This document shows, one piece after another, positions 24,668-33,082 of a stretch of 64,000 bases of DNA. A model generated the notes under the pieces. That model was not told the origin of the DNA and ran no database searches. It was given only the letters and a program-made list of their open reading frames with translations. Origin of the DNA: an uncultured Clostridium sp. (GTDB taxonomy: Bacteria > Bacillota > Clostridia > Clostridiales > Clostridiaceae). The stretch lies in the NCBI RefSeq assembly GCF_947039605.1, contig NZ_CAMQZG010000006.1, forward strand, positions 30,717 to 94,716, given 5' to 3'. Both the position numbers and the translations under genes were made by a program. How positions within the stretch are numbered: position 1 is the stretch's first letter; every line of letters begins with the position of its first letter.

Positions 24668-25291
24668 ATGGAGTATATAAATCATTTTGTAAGTTCCGTA
24701 GTGAATTTAGTGTATAGTTATGGTTACTTTGGGGTTATTATAGCAACAAGTATTGAGTATGTTGCACTTCCAGCACCCCCGAGTGAGGTCATTATTCCTT
24801 TGATAGGGGCAATGGCAGCACAGGGAAAGTTTAATATATTTATAGTGTTTTTAGTTACTGTTTTTGCAGGAGTGTTGGGTTCAACAATTACATATTACAT
24901 GGGATATTTTTGGGGACGACATATAGTGGATTTTATAGAAAAAAAATTACCAAGTTCTAAAAAACCTTTGCATAAGGTAAATCTTTTATTTAGAAAGTAT
25001 AGCTATTTATCAGTTTATTTAGGTAGAGTTTTGCCATTTACAAGGTCATACATATCTATAATTGCAGGAATAGAGAGAATGAACATATTTAAGTTTTGGT
25101 TATATTCAGGGCTTGGAATAGGTACTTGGAATCTGATATTAATACTTATAGGTTATTTTGTGGGAAGTAATATTTCAGTTATAGAAGTTTATATTAAGGG
25201 ACATATAATAATTGTAATTATTGCTATTGTTATATTAGTAGTTATATACCTTTTATATAGATGGTTAAAAAGAAGAGGACATAAAATTTGA
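24668..25291 (+). CDS. DedA family membrane protein
   Basis: A 207-aa VTT-domain protein with about five hydrophobic helices. Typical features: EYVALPAPPSEVIIPLIGAMA near the N terminus, FAGVLGSTITYYMGYFWG, the GRVLPFTRSYIS loop arginines and AGIERM. DedA proteins are probable lipid (undecaprenyl phosphate or phosphatidylethanolamine) scramblases/flippases acting with the proton motive force. It follows nrdG by 31 nt, possibly cotranscribed, though no functional link is known. Confidence 0.9.
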   Translation: MEYINHFVSSVVNLVYSYGYFGVIIATSIEYVALPAPPSEVIIPLIGAMAAQGKFNIFIVFLVTVFAGVLGSTITYYMGYFWGRHIVDFIEKKLPSSKKPLHKVNLLFRKYSYLSVYLGRVLPFTRSYISIIAGIERMNIFKFWLYSGLGIGTWNLILILIGYFVGSNISVIEVYIKGHIIIVIIAIVILVVIYLLYRWLKRRGHKI

Positions 25292-25301
25292 AAATGAAAG
25301 T

Positions 25302-25342
25302 ACCCTAAAATGATAGATTATCATTTTAGGGTGCTATTTTTT
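25302..25342 (+). terminator. Terminator after dedA-like gene
   Basis: ACCCTAAAATGAT / ATCATTTTAGGGT (25302-25314, 25320-25332) and a T-run. Confidence 0.9.
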
Positions 25343-25509
25343 TAGAGTTAGCTTATTGCAAAAATTCATCTTATATAACTTATAAACAAATCTTTAAGTT
25401 ATTATATAAATTAAGTATTTTTTTGAAAAGTATGTTAACTTAATAATTAGGGAAATTTGTAGTCTTTTAAAGAAATTTGTAATAAAAATATTTTTGGAAG
25501 GTGATATTT

Positions 25510-27414
25510 ATGAGGGGAAAATTAATTTTAGAAGCACTTAAAGATGGTGGTCATGTTACAATGGCAGAGCTTGTTAGATGTTTAAATGTTACGGATAGAA
25601 CTATTAGAAATGAGATTAAGATTATAAATAGTATTGGAGTTAAAAAAGGATTTTCAATTTTAAATGCAAGGGGAAAAGGGTACTATCTTGAAATTTATAA
25701 TGAAGAGAACTTTAATGCTTATTTAGGAAGTCTTGATGGATTTGATGATGGTGTTGATAAGGACCTTAGGGTTGATAGAATAGTTATGATTCTTTTGACT
25801 GCAAAGGAATACAGAACTATTGATTCTATAGCAGATGATTTAGGTTATAGTAGAAGTACAATTATAAAAGATCTAGATGATGTAAAGGCAAAGGTTAAGA
25901 CATTTGATTTAGAACTTGAGAAAAGAAGTGGTTTTGGTTTGAAGATAAAAGGTGCAGAGTTCCTTATAAGAAAGGCTATGGCGAAGTACATTTTTAATAT
26001 AGATACATTCTTTGGTGATGAGGCTAATGTAGAAGATAATGAGCTATACCAAAGAGTAGAAGAGATTTTTATAAAGGGAATTATAGAGCATGATATAAAG
26101 ATAAGCAATCTTGCTGTTGAGAATATTTTATATCATTTAAAAACTTTAATTCTTAGACTTAAAAGAGAAAACTTCCTAACGGAGTGTAATTCAGAAATTT
26201 TAGATAGTGTTAATTATGAGGCTTATGAGAAGATTTCCATAAAAGTTTGTAATGAGATTGCTAGAAGTCTTAATATGATGATTCCATCAAGAGAGATTGA
26301 TTATTTAACTACTCATATTGTGTTAAAGTCTGAGTATTCTTCACTTGATGAAAAGTTTAAAGCAAAGCTTGAAACAGAGGTGAAAGAAATTTTAGTAGAC
26401 CTTGATAAGTATTATGGTACTGAGTTTATAGAAAATCATGAACTTGAGAGTAATTTAGTAATGCATGTCTATTCACTAATTAATAGAGCTAGAAATAATG
26501 TTCAGCTAAGTAATCCTCTTTTAGAAGAGGTTAATACAAGATACCCAATAGTAGTTTCTATTGCTATTGCTTTTGTTGATAAGCTTTGTGAAAAGTATAA
26601 AATGGTGGTTTTAAAGGATGAGATTGGTTTTATAGCACTTCATTTTGCTACTCATTTTGAGAAGGTGAAGGAAAATAAACTTTCTAATATTAAAAAGATT
26701 GCAGTTATATGCTCATCAGGTGGTGGGGTAGCTTATCTTATAAAACTTAAACTTGAAAGAATATTTAGTAATGCTGTGATTAAGAGTTTTTCTAATATTC
26801 ATACGGGGGAAATTACAAAGGATAAGTTTGATTTAGTTTTAAAAGCTGTTGATTTTGATAGAGATTTTGAGATTCCGACTGTTCTAGTAAAGAATTTTCT
26901 TGATGATAATGAGCTTGATAGTATTAAAAGACATCTAGAGAGTAGTTTTGAACATGGTAATGAGTTTGTAAGTGTGGATGATTATGTAGAAGATATTATT
27001 AGTTTTAAAGAGTTACAAGGTGGTGCAAAACTTAGCTATATTGAGTTTTTAAAAAATGAAAGTAAGATACTTTTAGATAAGGGATTTGTAGGAGCGGATT
27101 TTGAGAGTCTTGTGCTGCAAAGAGAGGATAAACTTAGTACAGCTTATGTAAAAGGTCTTGCAGGACCACATGCAATAGAAATGAATGCTATGCAAGATAG
27201 TATTAATATAACTATTTTTAAAGAGCCTATAAACTGGGGAGAAAAGAAAGTTCAGATAGTCTTCTTTATTTCTATGAAGAAAGGGAGTCTTGATTTGCAT
27301 AAGACGGTAAGTAAGATAATGCTTAAACTTATAGAAAAAGATAGGCTTAGAAAAGAAGTGCTTAGTGCAGGTAGCAAAAAGCAGTTTATGAATTTGATTA
27401 GAGAATATATGTAG
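25510..27414 (+). CDS. PRD-containing transcriptional activator (LicR/MtlR type)
   Basis: A 634-aa regulator of the adjacent PTS operon. Order: two N-terminal helix-turn-helix units (about 1-150), two PTS regulation domains (roughly 170-390, with conserved histidines in TTHIVLK and LHFATHF), an EIIB-like domain (AVICSSGGGVAYLIK, cysteine present) and a C-terminal EIIA-like domain with the GLAGPHAIE histidine. Such proteins activate transcription when PTS sugar flux changes their phosphorylation. GGAAGGTGA precedes the ATG at 25510; the GTG at 25501 is inside it. The triple repeat at 27476 is its likely binding region. Confidence 0.92.
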   Translation: MRGKLILEALKDGGHVTMAELVRCLNVTDRTIRNEIKIINSIGVKKGFSILNARGKGYYLEIYNEENFNAYLGSLDGFDDGVDKDLRVDRIVMILLTAKEYRTIDSIADDLGYSRSTIIKDLDDVKAKVKTFDLELEKRSGFGLKIKGAEFLIRKAMAKYIFNIDTFFGDEANVEDNELYQRVEEIFIKGIIEHDIKISNLAVENILYHLKTLILRLKRENFLTECNSEILDSVNYEAYEKISIKVCNEIARSLNMMIPSREIDYLTTHIVLKSEYSSLDEKFKAKLETEVKEILVDLDKYYGTEFIENHELESNLVMHVYSLINRARNNVQLSNPLLEEVNTRYPIVVSIAIAFVDKLCEKYKMVVLKDEIGFIALHFATHFEKVKENKLSNIKKIAVICSSGGGVAYLIKLKLERIFSNAVIKSFSNIHTGEITKDKFDLVLKAVDFDRDFEIPTVLVKNFLDDNELDSIKRHLESSFEHGNEFVSVDDYVEDIISFKELQGGAKLSYIEFLKNESKILLDKGFVGADFESLVLQREDKLSTAYVKGLAGPHAIEMNAMQDSINITIFKEPINWGEKKVQIVFFISMKKGSLDLHKTVSKIMLKLIEKDRLRKEVLSAGSKKQFMNLIREYM

Positions 27415-27475
27415 AGTTTGTGGTGCTATGTGGAGTTATTAGTTTAATAGCTCCATTTTTTTGCCTAAACTTCTA

Positions 27476-27571
27476 ATTTCCGTTTGAAATGGAAATAGAA
27501 AATCCATTGCTAGATTTCCGTTTTAAGTGGAATTTTTGAAACTGTATTTCCGTTTCACTAGATTATATAAT
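27476..27571 (+). promoter_or_regulatory. PTS operon control region: three ATTTCCGTTT repeats and promoter
   Basis: ATTTCCGTTT occurs at 27476, 27514 and 27546. The first two extend into palindromes ending GGAAAT/GGAATT (27476-27496, 9 of 10 pairs symmetric; 27514-27534, weaker). The third is a half-site overlapping the -35 position of a promoter whose -10 is TATAAT (27566-27571). This is a typical arrangement for an activator, most probably the PRD protein just upstream. Confidence 0.72.
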
Positions 27572-27578
27572 TAAATCA

Positions 27579-27608
27579 TCAGGAAGGCGTAAACAAGAAG
27601 CCACCTGA
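27579..27608 (+). repeat. 5'-leader hairpin of the PTS mRNA
   Basis: TCAGG-A-AGGC pairs with GCC-A-CCTGA; no T-run follows. It begins a few nt after the predicted transcription start and could protect the mRNA 5' end. Confidence 0.5.
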
Positions 27609-27667
27609 TAAATAAGAAAAATAAAATTTGAAATAAATAAGATTTAAATATATAGGGGGAATTGAAA

Positions 27668-27976
27668 ATGACAGAATTAGAAAAAAGTGCAATGGAAATT
27701 ATATGTGCATCAGGTGATGCAAGAGGAGCATCATTTGCTGCTTTAAGACTTGCTAGAAAGGGTCAATTTGAAGAGGCTAGAGCAAAACTTAAGGAGTCAA
27801 AACAAAAGGGTGATAAAGGGCATAATGCACAAAGTAGTTTAATAATGAAAGAGGCTCAAGGGAATGGAGTAGAACTTAATTTACTTATGGTACATGCCCA
27901 AGATCACTTAATGACATCATTATTAGCATATGACCTAATTGAAGAAATGGTTGAAATGTTAGCAGAAAGAAAGTAA
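27668..27976 (+). CDS. PTS lactose/cellobiose-family IIA component
   Basis: A 102-aa three-helix EIIA. The phosphoacceptor region LMVHAQDHLMTS carries the conserved His. It passes phosphate from HPr to the IIB at 28037. ATG at 27668 has AGGGGGA upstream; the TTG at 27662 is in the spacer. First gene of a PTS operon controlled by the PRD regulator before it. Confidence 0.93.
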   Translation: MTELEKSAMEIICASGDARGASFAALRLARKGQFEEARAKLKESKQKGDKGHNAQSSLIMKEAQGNGVELNLLMVHAQDHLMTSLLAYDLIEEMVEMLAERK

Positions 27977-28036
27977 TTAGAAAAAAATTAAGAGTTTAAA
28001 ATAAAAAAATAAGGGTAAATAGGGGGAAATTAAATT

Positions 28037-28366
28037 ATGAAAATATTATTAGTATGTGCAGGTGGGTTTTCAACAACAATGATGATGGATTCAATCAAAG
28101 GTGTTATAAATAACAGTCAAAAATTAAACATAGAGGACTTCACACCAATGGAAGCTATTCCAGTTGATAGATTAGAAGATAAAATCACAGGATATGACAT
28201 AGTGCTTGTAGGACCACAACTTAGCCACAAGTATGAGCATGTTCAAGAGATAGCAGCAGAGCACAAAAAGCCAACAGTTCTTTTAACATCAGAGATATAT
28301 GGAGCTATGGATGGTGCAACAGTTTTAAAGCAAGCATTAATAGCTATGAAGAGATTTAACGCTTAG
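28037..28366 (+). CDS. PTS lactose/cellobiose-family IIB component
   Basis: A 109-aa P-loop-like EIIB with the phosphorylated cysteine near residue 7 (MKILLVCAGGFST), DIVLVGPQLSHKYE and a closing helix, typical of cellobiose/chitobiose IIB. It is separated from the IIC gene by a weak terminator, so IIA and IIB may be made in excess over the membrane component. Confidence 0.93.
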   Translation: MKILLVCAGGFSTTMMMDSIKGVINNSQKLNIEDFTPMEAIPVDRLEDKITGYDIVLVGPQLSHKYEHVQEIAAEHKKPTVLLTSEIYGAMDGATVLKQALIAMKRFNA

Positions 28367-28377
28367 GCAAAAGAAAA

Positions 28378-28406
28378 AAAGCCCCTAGGGTGAGGGCTTT
28401 CTTTTT
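28378..28406 (+). terminator. Weak terminator within the PTS operon
   Basis: AAAGCCC (28378-28384) / GGGCTTT (28394-28400) followed by CTTTTT, between IIB and IIC; probably partial. Confidence 0.65.
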
Positions 28407-28487
28407 AAATAATATGGTATGAAATGATTGAGATTTTATGAGAGTTATATGGCTAAAATAAATTAAGAAACTAAGGGGGAAATTAAA

Positions 28488-29843
28488 ATGGGGGGAACAT
28501 TCTTTGCTAAGTTCGAGGCATTTATTAAAAAATATCTAATGCCTGTTGCAAACAAAATTGATAAACAACCACATCTAGGAGCCGTTAAAAGAGGAATGGT
28601 TGTTCTTACACCAATATTATTACTTGGATCACTTGCGTATCCACTTAAAACTATTAAAAATGTATTTAGTGACAATATGGCAGTTCAAACATGGTTTGAG
28701 CAAAATGTCTATCTTATAGATTTACTTATTAAATTATCACTTGGAATGATAGGTATATATGCAGTTATTGCTATTGCTTACTTCTTAAGTGAACATTATA
28801 AGATTTATACAGTTGGTGCTGTTACGTTATCAGCATTCGCATTTATGTTAGTTACAGTTTCATTTACACAAGATGGAATGCTTAATGCTAGTTTCCTTGA
28901 TTCAAAAGGATTATTTGCAGGTATTTTTATCTCGATTGCAGTAGTTGAAATTTATAGATTCTTTACAAAACATAAACTTGTTATTAAGATGCCAGATGGT
29001 GTTCCAGATTTTGTTTCAAAGTCATTTGAACTTATCACACCAACAATGGCAGTAGCAGTTTTATTCTTAGGTTTAAGATATGCAGTAGCTAGTATGACAG
29101 ATGGTTTATTAATACCAGAAGTTATAATGAAAATGTTAGCTCCAGCTATTGGTTCAATGGATAATTTATGGGTAGTTGCTTTTGTAATAATGCTTAGATT
29201 ATTATTCTGGTTCTTTGGAATTCACTCAGCAGTTTTAAGTCCAATTCTTTCACCAGTATTTGTTCAGTATCTTGCAGAAAATATTGCTGCAAAAGAAGCT
29301 GGAATGATGTTACCTCATGTTGTATCTGGTGGAACATTCTCAGCATTTGCGAACTTTACAGGTTCAGGAGTTACAATAGGTCTTGTAATTGCTATGTTAC
29401 TTAGTAAGTCAAAAAGATATAAAAAAGTTGGTCAAGTTGCATTAGTACCATCATTATTTGGTATCAATGAGCCAGTATTATTTGGAGTACCAGTAATACT
29501 TAACCCAATATTATTAATACCATTTATCTTAGGTGGAACATTAGTTGGTATATTCCCATTCATCTTAATGAAGTTTGATATACTTGCTAGACCATTCTTT
29601 GATCCTCCATACTTACCATTATTCTTCGAAGGATTCTTAACAGGTATGGATTGGAAAACACCGTTTGTACAATTAATACAAATACTTATGTCTATCGCAA
29701 TATACATGCCATTCTTTAAGATATTAGAGAAGCAAGAACTTGCTAGAGAAGCAGCTGAAGTAGCTAATGGTGAAGCGACTAAAGCTGAAGTGTTTAGTGC
29801 AGATGAGCAAGGTATGTTAGATGACTTAGATTTAGATTTCTAA
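28488..29843 (+). CDS. PTS lactose/cellobiose-family IIC permease
   Basis: A 451-aa membrane component with about ten hydrophobic helices. FFGIHSAVLSPILSP, NFTGSGVTIG and LFGINEPVLFGVPVILNP are characteristic of the substrate-binding part of the Lac/Cel IIC family; GGGGG precedes the ATG. It imports and phosphorylates an oligosaccharide or glycoside with IIA and IIB. No phospho-glycosidase gene accompanies it here, so the sugar is uncertain; the following aminotransferase-like lyase and peptidase hint at an unusual conjugate. Confidence 0.93.
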   Translation: MGGTFFAKFEAFIKKYLMPVANKIDKQPHLGAVKRGMVVLTPILLLGSLAYPLKTIKNVFSDNMAVQTWFEQNVYLIDLLIKLSLGMIGIYAVIAIAYFLSEHYKIYTVGAVTLSAFAFMLVTVSFTQDGMLNASFLDSKGLFAGIFISIAVVEIYRFFTKHKLVIKMPDGVPDFVSKSFELITPTMAVAVLFLGLRYAVASMTDGLLIPEVIMKMLAPAIGSMDNLWVVAFVIMLRLLFWFFGIHSAVLSPILSPVFVQYLAENIAAKEAGMMLPHVVSGGTFSAFANFTGSGVTIGLVIAMLLSKSKRYKKVGQVALVPSLFGINEPVLFGVPVILNPILLIPFILGGTLVGIFPFILMKFDILARPFFDPPYLPLFFEGFLTGMDWKTPFVQLIQILMSIAIYMPFFKILEKQELAREAAEVANGEATKAEVFSADEQGMLDDLDLDF

Positions 29844-29856
29844 AAAATTAATTATT

Positions 29857-29885
29857 GAACCTGCTAGGCAATGCCTAGTGGGTTC
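29857..29885 (+). repeat. Intercistronic hairpin after IIC
   Basis: A 13-bp stem with two G-T pairs (GAACCTGCTAGGC / GCCTAGTGGGTTC) and an AAT loop. No T-run, so more likely an RNA-stability or processing element than a terminator. Confidence 0.7.
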
Positions 29886-29974
29886 TAATTAAATAAAGGT
29901 GGTTCATTTTTAATTATGGATTAAACACTAATCTAGAATTAAGCATGAATTTAAATTTTAGGGGGAGTTTTATT

Positions 29975-31162
29975 ATGGGTAAATATGATTTTAATACATT
30001 AGTTAATAGAGGTAATTTTAAGGCAAGAAAATGGAATATGACAGAGATTAAAGATGATGGAACTTTTGGAGATAATATTATTCCAATGGGAATGGCAGAT
30101 ATGGATTTTCAGTGTGCGCCGCAAATTCAAAAAGCTATTAGAGAAGTTGCAGAACATGGGATTTATGGATACACATATGTGTATGATGAGTTTTATGATT
30201 CAATAATTAATTGGAATAGTAAAAGACATAATTCACAAATTAAAAAAGAGTGGCTGACTTTAACTCATGGGACAGTTAGTACACTTCATTATATAGTTCA
30301 GGAATTTTGTAGTATAGGAGATAATGTACTTCTTCAAAGTCCAGCTTATGATCCATTTTATAATGCGATAGTTAGAGGTGGAGGAGTTCCAATTTATAAT
30401 AGATTACTTTTAAATGATGGAAAGTATACAATTGATTATAAAGATTTAGAAGAAAAACTTAGTGATGATAAGACAACTCTTATGATATTCTGTTCACCAC
30501 ACAATCCTACAGGTAGAGTTTGGAGCAGAGAAGAACTTTTAAAAGTAGGAGGGCTTTGTGTTAAGCATAATGTTTTAATTGTGGCAGATGAGATAAATAG
30601 AGACCTTATGATTTATGGAAATAAGCATATTGCAATGACAGATGTAAGTGAAGAGGTTAGAAATAATACTATTCTTTGTACTTCGCCAAATAAGGCATTT
30701 AATCTTGGTGGGCTTAAATCTTCATATACTATAATTCCAAATGAGGAAATTAGAAATAAACTTAAAAAGAGATTAGAGAGGAATTCTATTACATCTCCAA
30801 ATATTTTTGTAATTCCATCAGTAACTACAGCTTATAATGAGTGCGGGGATTGGCTTGATGAGCTTATAGAATATGTAGAGGGAAATATAGATTATCTTAG
30901 AGATTATCTTAAAACAAGAATTCCAAGTGTAAAACTTATAGAACCAGAGGCTTCATATCTTGCTTGGCTTGATTTTAGAGAAGTTGAGAGTGACCCAATA
31001 AAACTTGAAGAGTTTAATTTAGAAGTAGCAAAAATAAAGTTCTGTGAGGGTTATACTTTTGTAGATAATGGTGATGGGTTCTCAAGAATTAATTTAGGGT
31101 GCCAAAGATTTATTTTAGAAGAAGCATTAAAAAGATTAGAGATAGCAGTTAATAATAGATAA
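29975..31162 (+). CDS. PLP-dependent aminotransferase, PatB/MalY family (probable C-S lyase)
   Basis: A 395-aa fold-type I enzyme. MGMADMDFQCAPQI, SPAYDPFYNAI, FCSPHNPTGRVW, VADEINRDLMI and the PLP lysine in SPNKAFNLGGLKSS fit the PatB/MalY cystathionine beta-lyase group, which cleaves C-S bonds of cysteine conjugates. The start at 29975 has GGGGGAG 8 nt upstream. It is embedded in the PTS operon, as malY is next to the PTS gene malX in E. coli. It could act on the transported compound; that is inference. Confidence 0.9.
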   Translation: MGKYDFNTLVNRGNFKARKWNMTEIKDDGTFGDNIIPMGMADMDFQCAPQIQKAIREVAEHGIYGYTYVYDEFYDSIINWNSKRHNSQIKKEWLTLTHGTVSTLHYIVQEFCSIGDNVLLQSPAYDPFYNAIVRGGGVPIYNRLLLNDGKYTIDYKDLEEKLSDDKTTLMIFCSPHNPTGRVWSREELLKVGGLCVKHNVLIVADEINRDLMIYGNKHIAMTDVSEEVRNNTILCTSPNKAFNLGGLKSSYTIIPNEEIRNKLKKRLERNSITSPNIFVIPSVTTAYNECGDWLDELIEYVEGNIDYLRDYLKTRIPSVKLIEPEASYLAWLDFREVESDPIKLEEFNLEVAKIKFCEGYTFVDNGDGFSRINLGCQRFILEEALKRLEIAVNNR

Positions 31163-31172
31163 TTGAACTACA

Positions 31173-31191
31173 CTCTGGTACAATACCAGAG
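31173..31191 (+). repeat. Intercistronic hairpin between the lyase and M42 peptidase genes
   Basis: CTCTGGTA / TACCAGAG with a 3-nt loop, no T-run. Confidence 0.65.
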
Positions 31192-31223
31192 GATTCTTAA
31201 AGATAAAACTAGGGGGAGAAGAC

Positions 31224-32279
31224 ATGATGAAAGATTTTGATTTTTTAAAAAGAATTAGTGAGGCAGATGGAATTCCAGGAGCTGAAGATGAGGTTAGAGA
31301 AATTATAAAAGAGGAACTTAGAGATTTTTCAGATGAATTTACTTATGATAATTTAGGAAGTATTATTGCGGTTAAAAAAGGTGAGAGAGAAGATCTTAAG
31401 GTTTCTATAGTTTCTCATATGGATGAGGTTGGATTTGTAGTTAGAAGCATAGATTCAAAAGGTTTTTTAAGAGTTTTTCCTCTTGGGGGATGGAATCCTC
31501 ATATGATAATTGCATCAAAGGTTATTATTACTAGTTATAAAGGAAGAAAATTTACTGGGGTTATGATTACTGATAAATCTACTAAAGATATTTCTTTTGA
31601 TGATGTTTATGTAGACCTTGGAGTTTCTTCTGATAAAGAGGTTGAGGAGTTTGGAATTAGACCGGGAGATATGGTAACTCCAGCTAGAGAAGTTGAGGTT
31701 ATGAATGGTACAAAAAATATTCTTGGAAAGGCTTGGGATGATAGAATTGGATGTGCAACTATGGTTTCTGTTTTAAAAGAGCTAAAAGATGCTAAGCACA
31801 ATAATACTGTTTATGGTGTTGGTTCAGTTCAAGAAGAGGTCGGAACAAGAGGTGGTTTTACAACTACAGCAGTGGTGAAGCCAGATATTGCAATTATAGT
31901 TGATGTGGCTTCTACAAAAGATACTCCGACGCTTGGTGGTAAGGGTAGAAAATTAAATGAGGGACCTTGTCTTGTAGTTTGTGATAAACTTGCTATTGGA
32001 AATAAGAAACTTTTAAATCTTTTTGTTGATGTGGCAAAGGAGGAGAATATAGATTTTCAGTATGATATTTTATCTGGTGGTGGAACAGATTCTGGGGCAG
32101 TTCATCTTTATGATGCGGGAGTTCCAAGTTTATCAGTTGTAATTCCTGTAAGATATGCACATACAGGGACAACTATTGTAAATTATGATGATTATCAAAA
32201 AGCAGTAAAGCTTGTTACAAGTGTAGTAAAAAGATTAGATAAAGACTTTTTGGATGATTTATATTCATATAAAAAATAA
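31224..32279 (+). CDS. M42 family metallopeptidase (glutamyl/deblocking aminopeptidase)
   Basis: A 351-aa cytosolic dizinc aminopeptidase. Ligands and catalytic residues are visible in SHMDEVGF, KAWDDRIGCA, QEEVGTRGG, IVDVAST and the late histidine in VIPVRYAHTG. M42 proteins (PepA/FrvX/TET types) trim N-terminal residues from peptides. Last gene of the PTS operon, 61 nt after the lyase with a hairpin between; GGGGGAG lies before the double ATG. FrvX, a homologue, is also encoded with a PTS operon in E. coli. Confidence 0.92.
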   Translation: MMKDFDFLKRISEADGIPGAEDEVREIIKEELRDFSDEFTYDNLGSIIAVKKGEREDLKVSIVSHMDEVGFVVRSIDSKGFLRVFPLGGWNPHMIIASKVIITSYKGRKFTGVMITDKSTKDISFDDVYVDLGVSSDKEVEEFGIRPGDMVTPAREVEVMNGTKNILGKAWDDRIGCATMVSVLKELKDAKHNNTVYGVGSVQEEVGTRGGFTTTAVVKPDIAIIVDVASTKDTPTLGGKGRKLNEGPCLVVCDKLAIGNKKLLNLFVDVAKEENIDFQYDILSGGGTDSGAVHLYDAGVPSLSVVIPVRYAHTGTTIVNYDDYQKAVKLVTSVVKRLDKDFLDDLYSYKK

Positions 32280-32287
32280 ATACAAAC

Positions 32288-32319
32288 CTGTGGATAAGTT
32301 TTAAAAAAGTTATCCACAG
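32288..32319. repeat. Second inverted pair of consensus DnaA boxes
   Basis: CTGTGGATAA and TTATCCACAG are 10-bp perfect inverted arms around 12 nt, each containing TTATCCACA on one strand (32289-32297 and 32310-32318). Compare the pair at 14152, which shares GTTATCCACAG. Directly followed by a separate terminator. Confidence 0.7.
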
Positions 32320-32325
32320 ATAAAG

Positions 32326-32362
32326 AAAGACCATCCTTTTTAAATAAAGGATGGTCTTTTGA
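32326..32362 (+). terminator. Terminator of the PTS-lyase-peptidase operon
   Basis: AAAGACCATCCTTT pairs with AAAGGATGGTCTTT around a short AT loop, ending in Ts. Confidence 0.88.
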
Positions 32363-32419
32363 GATTTAAGGATAGTTTTTTGGTAATTAGTAAAAGTATT
32401 TTTTATTTAAAAACTAAAT

Positions 32420-32647
32420 TTATGCAAGGTTTAAAGCTGTTGTTGTTTGTGCAATTAGTTCTGCACTATGAGGTGCAGTTAAATTGCCAAGTGGTGTTAG
32501 GAAAATATTACTTGATACTATTACTGCCATTGCAGCTTTAGCTTCTTCTGAAGTTATATCATCCCTCACATTTTTGATTGTTATTTGAGAATTTTTGTTT
32601 GATTCATTTTTAAATGTCATTACTAGGTTATAAAGTGTTCCGTTCAT
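32420..32647 (-). CDS. DUF2922 family protein
   Basis: A 75-aa protein matching the DUF2922 pattern: an N-terminal beta strand (LYNLVMTFKNE), NSQITIKNVRDDITSEEAKAAM and a closing PLGNLTAPHSAELIAQTTTALNL. Function unknown. It is nearly always next to a DUF1659 gene, as here (22 nt), so the two probably work together. GGGAGGG lies before the ATG. Confidence 0.88.
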   Translation of the reverse strand: MNGTLYNLVMTFKNESNKNSQITIKNVRDDITSEEAKAAMAVIVSSNIFLTPLGNLTAPHSAELIAQTTTALNLA

Positions 32648-32668
32648 TTAAATCCCTCCCTTTTTTTA

Positions 32669-32899
32669 TTAAACTGTTGGTATTGGTTCAAGGTCTATAG
32701 TTTCTTCTTTTTGTACTGTTATTGAAGACGTTGCAATTAGTGAGGCAAAGGCATCACCTACTGCTTTGACTTGTGCATCTGGAGATTCAGCTTTTATAGA
32801 AGCAAATCTTTGCTTTTTAATTGCTGGGTTTCCATGTGAGTCTAATCCGAAGTGGTATTGTAAAACTAGTGTACTTTTTATAATATTTTGGTTTGTCAT
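32669..32899 (-). CDS. DUF1659 family protein
   Basis: A 76-aa protein with STLVLQYHFGLDSHGNPAIKKQRF and a final SITVQKEETIDLEPIP, typical of DUF1659. The start is placed at 32899 behind GGGGGGATGTCAA; the frame open to 32920 includes this Shine-Dalgarno. Role unknown. It is the upstream member of a two-gene operon with DUF2922, divergent from leucyl aminopeptidase. Confidence 0.87.
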   Translation of the reverse strand: MTNQNIIKSTLVLQYHFGLDSHGNPAIKKQRFASIKAESPDAQVKAVGDAFASLIATSSITVQKEETIDLEPIPTV

Positions 32900-33082
32900 T
32901 TTGACATCCCCCCTTTTCACTATCTATATATGCAATAAAAGGTGAGTTTTTAAAAAAAATAAAAAAAAAGTTTTTTTATTTCCAAACTGTCACACTAAAG
33001 TGGTAAAATAGATATTAAATAAAATAATCTAAATTTAGGATTAACTAAAATTAAAATAGATATTAAGTAAAGAGGTGTAATT

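Noticed and set aside
32359..32541. Plus-strand 60-aa frame
   Set aside because: Antisense to DUF2922, no Shine-Dalgarno, low-complexity composition.
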